DNA of 64,000 bases. Origin: Verrucomicrobiota bacterium JB023. GTDB taxonomy: Bacteria > Verrucomicrobiota > Verrucomicrobiia > Verrucomicrobiales > Akkermansiaceae. The position numbers and the translations under genes were made by a program. This document shows positions 50,017 to 57,863 of this stretch, piece by piece (within the stretch, counting starts at the first letter, position 1; every line of letters begins with the position of its first letter). The notes below the pieces were generated by a model, which made no database searches, had not been told where the DNA came from, and was given only the letters and a program-made list of their open reading frames with translations. The stretch covers positions 16,866 through 80,865 of the forward strand of contig JAUTCR010000031.1 of NCBI GenBank assembly GCA_030673895.1, read 5' to 3'.

Positions 50017-51816
50017 TCAGGACGTGATGACAGGGCCGGTGACGATGGTCTCGTCTTTCTTCCAAGAGATGGATTCAAGGGTTTCAACCTGCGCGGCATC
50101 TTCCGTTAGGCCGAGGAAATGGCCCTGGCGTTGGCCGAGCTCCCAGAGCTGAGCCCCATCGCGACCACCAATCCGTTTGACCAACTGGCCAAGCATTTTG
50201 TCGTATTCTTGCTTCGAGGTCATCTTTAGCTGAAGCGTCTTGCCGCTTTGGAGATTACTGCCCTTCCAATAGCCGCCACTACGGTCTCGATAGTAGATGG
50301 TCTCAAGCGGGAAGTCGAAGGAAGAGGTGATGGCGGGAGGCCCGTTCGGTGAGGCTTGCTCGATGCGGCCGCGTGTCGGCTGGACGGAGCGGATGACATG
50401 GGCGTATTCGGAGCGGGACTTAAACCAATCGCCCGAGTGCTCGACCTCTTGACTGGATAAGGGAGACAGCTGGTAGCGGCCCGCGCCACCTTGGTTGGTG
50501 CGTTTCACCCGGCTCCATCGGCTTTCATCAAGGAAAACCGGGGTCACGAAGGCATTGCGCCGGACAGGGAAGGAGGTCGAGAGAAGGACGCCTGTGCGAC
50601 AGATTTGCTGCTGTTTGATAAAGGCGGAATTGATGTCCGGCCTCACTTCCATCAAGGTCAGCCGTTGCCCCTTCCCCCCGAATCCATCTTGCAAAAGGAT
50701 AATCACCACGAGGAGGAGGGAGGTGGCTAGGGAGATGATGGGAGTGGTGATGAAGAGTTTGTGACGCTGGCCGGACTTGGCAAAGACGAAGAGATTGATT
50801 GGCCCGACCAGGATCCCGAAGCCGACGAGGATGAGAATGAGGAGGGTAGGATTGAACGAGCGTTCACCGAATTCGGTCTTCAGCTGCCAACTATGCGAGT
50901 AGTCGTCGACGTATTCCTGCAAGTTCGTCTGCCCGCGCATCGAGCTTGTTAGGAAGGAGATCGTCTTGGCCGGATCCAATTTATTACCTACTTCCAAGGG
51001 GAGGACGTCAATGAGACCCCAGGTTTGGCGCAAGCTGGTTTTGCCATCGGCATCATCGGCTAAGGCAAGAGACTCGATGTTGTCTGTTGCTTGAGGGCTA
51101 TAGACAATCAAATTGCCGCCGAGACGGACCCACTTCTTGATGGCTGCTTGCCCCCCGGGGCTCACATCATTCCAGTCGGCGGCGGTTAGCATCATCACAT
51201 CATGGCCGACGTAAGCCCGCCAATCCTCGCTGAGCCGGGAGGGCTCGAACTGCGCTCCGAAGGTGAAATTGCTCATGTGTGAGATCCGGGGCCAGCTCGC
51301 GGTATCGAGCGTGCCTTTGTTCGGAGTATAAAGTGTCTCGCTAATCAGGATGGATGGCTTGGACTCATCGTAGCCGGTGGAAGATAGGGAGCCATACCCG
51401 TTACCAAAGGGAGGGCGCGCCTTGATGGTGACATTGAGACTAGCCGTCGCATTGTGGCTGGCGCCGTGAAAGCAGGTAACCAGAGGCACCATGAACTCCG
51501 AGGTGGTCGTGCGGCCGGGCTGGCAGGAGAGCTCGAAGCTCGAGGTCATCTGATTGGTCGTATCCCCATAGTAGTAATCCCGTGAGATGAAATCGAAGTT
51601 CCAGGTGATGGGGAGCTTCTCACCGTTGGTGGCGGTGGCCCGGACGGGGATGAATCCGGAGGGGGGAAGCTGGTCGGACATGGCTTCCACTCTCAGACTG
51701 GTTCTTGTCTTGGGATCGAAGACTTCCTGATAGAGCGTGCTTTGACCCCGTGCTAGGGAGGAAAGGCAGAGCAGGAAGGCCAGGATGCGCAGGAGGCGGA
51801 TGGGCGCGGGAGTCAT
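50017..51816 (-). CDS. Exported membrane protein of a MoxR operon (BatA/DUF4350-like, unknown)
   Basis: 599 residues. A signal peptide (ILAFLLCLSSLARGQS) is followed by an extracytoplasmic beta domain (about 25-165), a Rossmann/glutamine-amidotransferase-like stretch (HDVMMLTAADWNDVSPGGQA then AIKKWVRLGGNLIVYSP near 210-250), two membrane segments at about 325-375 (LLILILVGFGILVGPINLFV; ISLATSLLLVVIILLQDGFG), and a long C-terminal region. The layout is that of the large membrane proteins found after MoxR ATPases (BatA or DUF4350 type). It starts 51 bases after the moxR stop. The usual DUF58 gene is not between them. Function unknown, probably in envelope or stress processes. Confidence 0.75.
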   Translation of the reverse strand: MTPAPIRLLRILAFLLCLSSLARGQSTLYQEVFDPKTRTSLRVEAMSDQLPPSGFIPVRATATNGEKLPITWNFDFISRDYYYGDTTNQMTSSFELSCQPGRTTTSEFMVPLVTCFHGASHNATASLNVTIKARPPFGNGYGSLSSTGYDESKPSILISETLYTPNKGTLDTASWPRISHMSNFTFGAQFEPSRLSEDWRAYVGHDVMMLTAADWNDVSPGGQAAIKKWVRLGGNLIVYSPQATDNIESLALADDADGKTSLRQTWGLIDVLPLEVGNKLDPAKTISFLTSSMRGQTNLQEYVDDYSHSWQLKTEFGERSFNPTLLILILVGFGILVGPINLFVFAKSGQRHKLFITTPIISLATSLLLVVIILLQDGFGGKGQRLTLMEVRPDINSAFIKQQQICRTGVLLSTSFPVRRNAFVTPVFLDESRWSRVKRTNQGGAGRYQLSPLSSQEVEHSGDWFKSRSEYAHVIRSVQPTRGRIEQASPNGPPAITSSFDFPLETIYYRDRSGGYWKGSNLQSGKTLQLKMTSKQEYDKMLGQLVKRIGGRDGAQLWELGQRQGHFLGLTEDAAQVETLESISWKKDETIVTGPVITS

Positions 51817-51867
51817 GTCAGGTGGCGTTGTTGGGTTGCCGTGGCAGGAAGAATCAGGGAGGAGCGT

Positions 51868-52881
51868 CTAGGCCTTGGTGGCAGATAGCGTCTTTGGGAG
51901 GGCGTCGGCCTGGAAGGGGACTTCCTCCAGGATCTTGGCGACGACGTCGTTAGGCGACAGCCCTTCGACCCGTGCGTTGTACTCGAGCAGAATACGGTGC
52001 CGCAGCACGGCAGGAGCGACAAACTTGACGTCCTCGAAGGAGGCGTGGGTCCGCTCGTTGAGCAGGGCGCGGGCCCGGGCGGCGGAGGCGAGGGAGAGGG
52101 CGGCGCGAGGCGAAGAGCCATACTTGATGGCCGTCGCGGATTCTGACTGTCCGGGATGAGTGGCGTCCACCAGACGGGCGATGTAGTTGGCAACGACCTC
52201 GGGGAGATGGATACGGCGGACGAGGGCGAGAATGTCCTTAAGGTTTTCCGGCTCGATGATGGAGCGGACCTCGGGCTCCGCGCCCAAGTCGCGCGTGGTG
52301 ATGATGCGTTGCAGGGTCTCCGGGGAGTTACGGGTCACTTCCAGCTTGAAGAGGAAGCGGTCCAACTGGGCCTCGGGGAGCGGATAGGTGCCCTCTAACT
52401 CAATGGGGTTCTGTGTAGCGAGGACGAAGAAGGGGGCAGGGAGCGGATGGGTCTGCCCCAAGACAGTGACCCGGCGCTCTTGCATCGCCTCCAGGAGTGC
52501 CGACTGGGTCTTGGGTGAAGCGCGGTTGATCTCATCCGCAAGACAAAGGTTGGTGAAAAGGGGGCCGGGCTGGAAGACGAACTCACGGCGTCCGTCGACT
52601 TCCTGCAAGAGCGGGTTCCCGGTGATATCACCGGGGAGGAGATCGGGGGTGAACTGAATTCGCTTGGTCTCAAGGCCGAGGAGCTTGGAGAGCCCCTTGA
52701 CCAGCTCCGTCTTCCCGAGACCCGGCAGGCCCTCGAGAAGGATGTGGCCGCGGGCGAGAAGGCCAGTGACGACAAGTTCGACCAATTCTTCCTGGCCAAA
52801 GATGACTTCGTTGAGCCCTTGAATCAGCGAGCGGACATGCTTGCTGGCGTTGTTGATCTCAGATTCGGAAGCGTGATCCAT
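51868..52881 (-). CDS. MoxR-family AAA+ ATPase
   Basis: 337 residues. The Walker A is LLEGLPGLGKTELVKGLSKL, the Walker B is LCLADEINRASPKTQSALLE, followed by MQERRVTVLGQTHPLPAPFF and ATQNPIELEGTYPLPEAQLD with the sensor residues; RFLFKLEV and the C-terminal lid (SPRAALSLASAARARALLNE) complete the MoxR signature. MoxR ATPases act as chaperones in assembly or activation of protein complexes, usually with DUF58 and VWA-domain membrane partners. Here it stands between two membrane-protein genes in a minus-strand operon. Confidence 0.95.
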   Translation of the reverse strand: MDHASESEINNASKHVRSLIQGLNEVIFGQEELVELVVTGLLARGHILLEGLPGLGKTELVKGLSKLLGLETKRIQFTPDLLPGDITGNPLLQEVDGRREFVFQPGPLFTNLCLADEINRASPKTQSALLEAMQERRVTVLGQTHPLPAPFFVLATQNPIELEGTYPLPEAQLDRFLFKLEVTRNSPETLQRIITTRDLGAEPEVRSIIEPENLKDILALVRRIHLPEVVANYIARLVDATHPGQSESATAIKYGSSPRAALSLASAARARALLNERTHASFEDVKFVAPAVLRHRILLEYNARVEGLSPNDVVAKILEEVPFQADALPKTLSATKA

Positions 52882-52920
52882 CGCGGTGAGGTTCTGGAAA
52901 AGGTGAGGCAGAATCCAGCA

Positions 52921-53682
52921 CTATTTCGTTTCTGCGGGATATCGTTCGGGAGCTTCATCCTCTTGAGGGAGGTCAAGGTTCACTCCGGCATTTTCCACGT
53001 AATAGGCCAGCCTCGGGTCAATCTTGCTCGCATTCAGCTTGTTCCAGAGACGCGCAATCTCAAGGTCTCGGGCTTCGGAAGCGGGTTGGGAGAGGAGGGT
53101 GCAGAGAGGATGAATGCGGGCCGTTGCCAGAAAGAGAGTGTCGTCGGCATTCCGCATCGTATGCCAAGGGAGGAGGAGATTGAAAAAAAGCTCGGCCCAA
53201 GGGGGGAGATGGGGATCGAAGTGCCCATGACGTCGCTGGCGGTAGGCGATCACCGCGACAATGAGCATGTGGAGGTAGGCAAAGGCAATGAGTAGGGGCA
53301 CGACCTGGCTACGGAGGGGGGAAAGGTAAACGAGGGGAATAGCGATGAAGAAAACCAAGGCGATGGCCACCGAGTAGAAGCGCCGCTCGGCCACCATCTT
53401 CTTGCGCAGCGTCAGCGAGCGGGCGAGAAGGCTGGGGCGCGGCAGCGAGAGGCCCGGAGTGTGAAGGGGCGGGAGGAGAAAGCCGGGGTGGCTGCCGGGG
53501 AGAAGCGGCTTCAGGAGAAGATCCTTCCTCAACCCGCCAAGGGAAAGGAAAAGGGAAGAGACAAGAGTTCTTCCCGAAAAGATATGGCGGCCCACCCGGC
53601 GCGAGCCAGGTGCTGCCAAGTGGGCGCACTCCCAGAGATAGAAAAGAACCAGGAGAGCTTGGAAAAACTGGGCGTCGGTCAC
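52921..53682 (-). CDS. Membrane protein of unknown function, MoxR operon
   Basis: 253 residues, GTG start at 53680-53682, overlapping the end of the DUF2167 gene by 4 bases, so the two are translationally coupled. It has an N-terminal hydrophobic stretch and two clear membrane segments (FYSVAIALVFFIAIPLVYLS near 105 and VVPLLIAFAYLHMLIVAVIA near 130), then a cytoplasmic or periplasmic part that includes HLPPWAELFFNLLLPWHTMR. It ends with a short acidic tail. No family recognised. Cotranscription with moxR (39 bases downstream) suggests a related role. Confidence 0.7.
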   Translation of the reverse strand: MTDAQFFQALLVLFYLWECAHLAAPGSRRVGRHIFSGRTLVSSLFLSLGGLRKDLLLKPLLPGSHPGFLLPPLHTPGLSLPRPSLLARSLTLRKKMVAERRFYSVAIALVFFIAIPLVYLSPLRSQVVPLLIAFAYLHMLIVAVIAYRQRRHGHFDPHLPPWAELFFNLLLPWHTMRNADDTLFLATARIHPLCTLLSQPASEARDLEIARLWNKLNASKIDPRLAYYVENAGVNLDLPQEDEAPERYPAETK

Positions 53683-54533
53683 GCTTTGTTAGCGGAGAAC
53701 TTTCCGAAGAATTTCTTCACTGCCACACCGACGGCAACGAGGCCAAGCGCAAGCGGCTTGAGGATCTTGCCCAGCTTGGCGAAGAGGCCGAGCTTGGCCG
53801 CGCCCAAGGCTGCCCCGCCGGCGATCAGAGCGGTCAGGCCGTATTCGGCGAGTTTGTCACCTTCCTCATACTCCGCGTAGGTGCTGCCAGACTTGAATTC
53901 AAAACCGGTGAGGATGTCGCGCGCGAGGGGGAGCACGCTCTCCAAGTCCTCGGGATCCGAGACGATGGTGACATCCATCACACCATATCGGCCCAGCTTC
54001 TTGGTGAGGAAGTTGACGCTTTGGGCTCCGTCGGGGCTCTCAAGGATGAGCCCCCATTCCAAGCTGTTGGATTCCTCGTTGTAGTTCGGCTCCACGGCCC
54101 ACCCCACGGTATTCAGTTCGTCGTAACCGGCTGCCACGCGGGCTTCGTTGGAGTATTTATCGTTCTCCTGCAGACTTTTTAATAGCTCGTCAGCATCGAT
54201 GTCGTCCTTCTCGTCATCCTTGACGTAGCCAATATCGTCGAACTCGAAGACGATGAACCAGTCGATGTCCGGTGGGGCGATGAGACCCTGCTCAGTGTGG
54301 GTGGCTGGATTGCCAAATAGTTCCATCAGGGTCCGGGTGTCGTCTCCTTCGATGAAGAGATAACCCTCGGGGATTTCCAGGGTGGCGTGACTACCCAACT
54401 CACCGGTACCGGAGCTTTGCCAGTCAAGGTCGGCGACCGGATTGGTCGGCATTTCATCTTGGCCGTGCAGGGGCAGGAGGGGTGCGAGGAAGAGTCCTGC
54501 GCTGAAAAGGGAAGAGAGCGTTTTGTTGTTCAT
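53679..54533 (-). CDS. DUF2167 membrane protein
   Basis: 284 residues from the ATG at 54531-54533; upstream in-frame residues lack a signal. A signal peptide (LFSAGLFLAPLLPLHGQD) leads to the DUF2167 domain: ATLEIPEGYLFIEGDDTRTL then MELFGNP, WFIVFEFDDIGYVKDDEKDD, GWAVEPNYNEESNSLEWGL and LGRYGVMDVTIVSDPEDLE. The C-terminus holds one or two membrane segments (YGLTALIAGGAALGAAKLG; PLALGLVAVGVAVKKFFGKF). The family is uncharacterised. It is the first gene of the operon that continues with a membrane protein, moxR and the BatA-like gene. Confidence 0.85.
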   Translation of the reverse strand: MNNKTLSSLFSAGLFLAPLLPLHGQDEMPTNPVADLDWQSSGTGELGSHATLEIPEGYLFIEGDDTRTLMELFGNPATHTEQGLIAPPDIDWFIVFEFDDIGYVKDDEKDDIDADELLKSLQENDKYSNEARVAAGYDELNTVGWAVEPNYNEESNSLEWGLILESPDGAQSVNFLTKKLGRYGVMDVTIVSDPEDLESVLPLARDILTGFEFKSGSTYAEYEEGDKLAEYGLTALIAGGAALGAAKLGLFAKLGKILKPLALGLVAVGVAVKKFFGKFSANKA

Positions 54534-54625
54534 GAGCGTCTGTCTGACAGATCGTGAGCTTGTGGTGCCGGAGGGCAAAGTCAATGCTCGCGTGACGCTC
54601 GGGAGATTTCATTCAAGGTTTTCCC

Positions 54626-55546
54626 CTAGGGCAGGGATAGCCACAAGGATTTGAGGTAGGGCTCATCCGGGTATTCCGGAGGCATGGGGAGAACCTCAAT
54701 GGCTGCTTCCCGGGGAGCGACGGCTTTGAGGTCGGCGAGGAAGCGATCGGTGCTGAGTTGCCGACAATTCGTGCAGGCCAGGATCCAGCCGCCGGGTTGC
54801 AAGCAGGAGAGGGCGAGATCCAGCAGGTGGCCATAGTCCTTCTCGACGGTGAAGACCTTGCCCTTCTTGTCGCGGGAGAATGTGGGGGGATCGAGCACGA
54901 TGCCATCGAAGCGCCGTCCCTGTTTGGCGAAGCGTTGCAGCCAATGGAAGGTATCTCCCTTGCAGAAATAGTGCTCGTCGGCGGTCAGGCCGTTGAGTTG
55001 GAAGTTCTCCCGCGCCCAATCGAGATACGGCTGGGAAAGGTCGAGGGTCGTTGTCGTCGCACCGGCCAGTGCGGCGGCGACGCTGAAGGCTCCGGTATAG
55101 GCAAAGGTATTGAGCAGGGTCTGTCCCGGCTGGATCGTTTCGCGGACGCGCAGGCGGTTCAACCGTTGATCGAGGAAGATGCCTTGCGAGTAGCCGGCCG
55201 CGAAGTCGATGCGATAGCGGATGCCATTCTCGAGAATCGCGAAGGGCTCCTCCACGGGAGGTCCGGCGATTGGTTCCGGAGAGGTTTTCTGATGTTGATC
55301 GAGGTGCTTCCAGTAAACGGATTGACCGAGCGAAGAGAAATCCCGGCGAAGCGACAAGGGGAGGGCGGAATCGCGCCGGGTAGAGACCAGTAGCCGATTC
55401 GCGAAGGTCTCGAGAATGAGGTCCGGAAAGCCGTCGGCGGCCCCATCAATGAGGCGGATGGCATCGGTGGTGTCGTCGAGGAGATGGGCGTGGCGCCCGA
55501 GGGCGTATTGTAGGTCGGTAGGCAAGGGAGAAGGGAGCTTAGCCAT
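54626..55546 (-). CDS. Class I SAM-dependent rRNA methyltransferase (RlmI/RlmK-like)
   Basis: 306 residues from the ATG at 55544-55546. Signatures of the RlmI-type m5C methyltransferase: RLIDGAADGFPDLILETFAN near 35, YRIDFAAGYSQGIFLDQRLN near 120, motif I TLLNTFAYTGAFSVAAALAG, and the catalytic IVLDPPTFSRDKKGKVFTVE with a second CTNCRQLS motif. The protein is shorter than RlmI (about 396) because the N-terminal PUA domain is reduced or absent. It probably methylates a base of 23S rRNA; the position is unknown. It is divergent from the htrA gene (88 bases). Confidence 0.88.
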   Translation of the reverse strand: MAKLPSPLPTDLQYALGRHAHLLDDTTDAIRLIDGAADGFPDLILETFANRLLVSTRRDSALPLSLRRDFSSLGQSVYWKHLDQHQKTSPEPIAGPPVEEPFAILENGIRYRIDFAAGYSQGIFLDQRLNRLRVRETIQPGQTLLNTFAYTGAFSVAAALAGATTTTLDLSQPYLDWARENFQLNGLTADEHYFCKGDTFHWLQRFAKQGRRFDGIVLDPPTFSRDKKGKVFTVEKDYGHLLDLALSCLQPGGWILACTNCRQLSTDRFLADLKAVAPREAAIEVLPMPPEYPDEPYLKSLWLSLP

Positions 55547-55634
55547 GGGGAATGGCTCTGGCAATCTTGTGTCGTCATTGTGAAATTGTTGGTTGAATGG
55601 CACGGGTGCTGCACGTAGGATCCATTAGTTCGAG

Positions 55635-56777
55635 ATGAAGAGGTTTGTGGGAATCATCATGGCGACGGCGGCCCTCGCGACGGGGGCGGAGCGGCTATAT
55701 TTCAATGATCTTGAGGCTCCCGAGTCTCTCAAGGACTTGGCGAATATCGAGACGGCTCTCAAGTCGTCCTTGCCGAAGGCCCGGGCAGCTACGGTCTGCC
55801 TGGAGCTGGGGCCCGAGAAGGGCTCGGGAAGCGGGGTCATTATTAGCGAGGACGGGTTGATTCTGAGTGCGGCGCACGTCACCGGCGGGGTGGGGCGGCA
55901 CATTGAGGCGGTCATGGAGGATGGCACCCGCTATCCGGTGAAGACCCTGGGCTTAATTTCCACCTCGGACGCGGCGCTGGCGAAGATTGAAGGCGAAGGC
56001 CCGTTCCCCTATGTCGAGATGGACAAGGAGCTGGGGACGAGGCTTGGAGACTGGGTGATGTCCTTGGGGCACTCTGGCGGTTTTGACAAGGATCGCGGGC
56101 TGGTCGTTCGCTTGGGACGAATTGTCCGGATGGCCAATCGGACTTGGCAGAGTGATGGCACCCTGATCGGTGGAGATTCCGGGGGACCCTTATTCAATCT
56201 GCGGGGTCAGCTTATCGGTATTCATAGTCGGGTCGGTCAAACGAAGGGAGAGAACATGCACGTGCCGCTTGAGGAGTTTCTCGACAACTGGGATGTCATG
56301 ATGAGTGAAAAATTTGTCGGTGAAGGCCCCTTTGCCCAGCGACTCAAGGGGCGGCTCGGTATTCGTCTGGAGGATGACTCGACTGTTATCCGCGAGGTTG
56401 TCGAGGAGAGCCCGGCCGCGCGCGCCGGCTTGGAGGAGGGTGACGTTATCCTTTCCGCCGATGGGACCGAGATTGAGGATATCGAGCAATTGAAGGCAGT
56501 CGTAACCGCTCGTTACGAAGGTGAGCGGATCCAAGTCGCTTACCGCCGTGAGGGAGAAGAGCGGACGACCGAGGTCCAGCTGGGAGGGCTTGAGGAGAAG
56601 ATGCCGCAGTTGCCCTTCTCCATGCCCAAGGAAGACTCCGGAGAGGAGGATTCCGAGGGGGACGAGCCCGAGGAGGCTGACGAGCAGGACGAGTCGTCCG
56701 AGACGAGCCCCGAGGAGCCTTCCACAGAGACGCCCGGGGAAGTGGCTCCGGAAGCAGCTAACGATCAAGAATCATGA
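55635..56777 (+). CDS. Secreted HtrA/DegP-like serine protease with PDZ domain
   Basis: 380 residues. A short signal peptide (FVGIIMATAALATGA) is followed by the trypsin-like domain with the full triad: His in LILSAAHVTGG near 78, Asp in ISTSDAALAKI near 114 and Ser in LIGGDSGGPLFN near 182. A PDZ domain follows (about 238-315; VVEESPAARAGLEEGDVILS), and then a long acidic Glu/Ser/Pro tail (about 325-380). HtrA proteases degrade misfolded envelope proteins. Its stop overlaps the start of the next gene (ATGA), a relative that has lost its catalytic residues. Confidence 0.93.
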   Translation: MKRFVGIIMATAALATGAERLYFNDLEAPESLKDLANIETALKSSLPKARAATVCLELGPEKGSGSGVIISEDGLILSAAHVTGGVGRHIEAVMEDGTRYPVKTLGLISTSDAALAKIEGEGPFPYVEMDKELGTRLGDWVMSLGHSGGFDKDRGLVVRLGRIVRMANRTWQSDGTLIGGDSGGPLFNLRGQLIGIHSRVGQTKGENMHVPLEEFLDNWDVMMSEKFVGEGPFAQRLKGRLGIRLEDDSTVIREVVEESPAARAGLEEGDVILSADGTEIEDIEQLKAVVTARYEGERIQVAYRREGEERTTEVQLGGLEEKMPQLPFSMPKEDSGEEDSEGDEPEEADEQDESSETSPEEPSTETPGEVAPEAANDQES

Positions 56778-57760
56778 AAAACGTTCTCATCACCCTGTGT
56801 GCCTTGGCGCTGGGCTGTCCCCTGAGCGCCCAAAGCCTCGAAGCTCCGTTCCGCCGGAAGGGCGACGAGGTGCGCAACTCCTTCGAAGAGATTCGCGAGG
56901 ATCTCCAGAAATGCAGCGCGGTGCTCTATACGCAGCGACTTGCGCAAGGCTATGGCGTGGTTCTCTCTGCGGACGGCTACATCTTGGCCAAGGCCAGCGA
57001 GGTGGACGCCATGGACGAGGAGCTGACCATCATGGTGGACCGGAAGCGATTCACGGAAGTCGAGCGGGTGGCCACGGACCAGAATTGGGACGTCACTTTG
57101 CTCAAGGTGCCCGGCGAAGGTCTGTCACCGGCGACTTGGCAGGATGAAGAGCCTGAGCTGGGGACCATGGTTTTCTCCAATAGCGGCACTGGCCGCTTCA
57201 AGCGTCGTGCCCAACTCGGGGTGATTAGCGCCAAAGCTCGCGAAATCGGTGGCGAAGGCCTGGCCGCGCTTGGCGTGGGGCTCGATATGGAAGCAGAGGA
57301 GCTGGTGGTGGAGAGCGTTGCCGATGGGAGCGGAGCTGCCGAGGCCGGTGTTCATGAGGAAGATGTGATCGTGAGCCTGAATGGTGAGAAGCTGGGTAAG
57401 CCGGAGGAATTCATGGACGTTCTCAGGGACCTGCTCCCGGGGGATGAAGTGACCTTGGGGCTCCGTCGTAACGGAGAGGAAATGGAGCTGGTGGTCACCA
57501 TGTCCGTGCGCGCGGAGATTTATCCCGAGCAATTAACCCGCAACGACATGATGAGCGGTGAGTTCTCCAAGCGACGCACCAACTTTCCCCGTGTTATCCA
57601 GCACGACACACCGATGGCTCAGCGGACCGTCGGAGGGCCCTTGCTCAATATGAGGGGCGAGTGCGTGGGCATGAATATTGCCTTCGCGAGCCGAGAGGCG
57701 AGCTATGCCATCCCTGCCAAAGAAGTGCAGGCTCTCTTCGCCAAACTCAAGGGAGAGTAG
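56774..57760 (+). CDS. Catalytically inactive HtrA-like protein with PDZ inside the protease fold
   Basis: 328 residues with a signal peptide (VLITLCALALGCPLSAQS). The first half of a trypsin-like domain is readable (QGYGVVLSADGYILAKASEV near 58; NWDVTLLKVPGEG near 104), but the catalytic His is lost (AKASEV where the neighbour has SAAHV). A PDZ domain follows (about 170-250; VVESVADGSGAAEAGVHEED). Only after it comes the rest of the protease domain, with QRTVGGPLLNMRGECVGMN near 283, where the GDSGGP serine has become Val. Thus Asp alone of the triad remains and the PDZ domain is nested. It is translationally coupled to the active protease and could be its adaptor or inhibitor (inference). 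Confidence 0.85.
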   Translation: MKNVLITLCALALGCPLSAQSLEAPFRRKGDEVRNSFEEIREDLQKCSAVLYTQRLAQGYGVVLSADGYILAKASEVDAMDEELTIMVDRKRFTEVERVATDQNWDVTLLKVPGEGLSPATWQDEEPELGTMVFSNSGTGRFKRRAQLGVISAKAREIGGEGLAALGVGLDMEAEELVVESVADGSGAAEAGVHEEDVIVSLNGEKLGKPEEFMDVLRDLLPGDEVTLGLRRNGEEMELVVTMSVRAEIYPEQLTRNDMMSGEFSKRRTNFPRVIQHDTPMAQRTVGGPLLNMRGECVGMNIAFASREASYAIPAKEVQALFAKLKGE

Positions 57761-57863
57761 CACCCTCAAGAGTGGCTCCACGGGCGAGTGGGGAGGTCTC
57801 CCTCGGCCCGGGCGGTCATTCCCCCCGCTTTACAAATGCCTCCTTTTACTTCATGAGGCCCGC

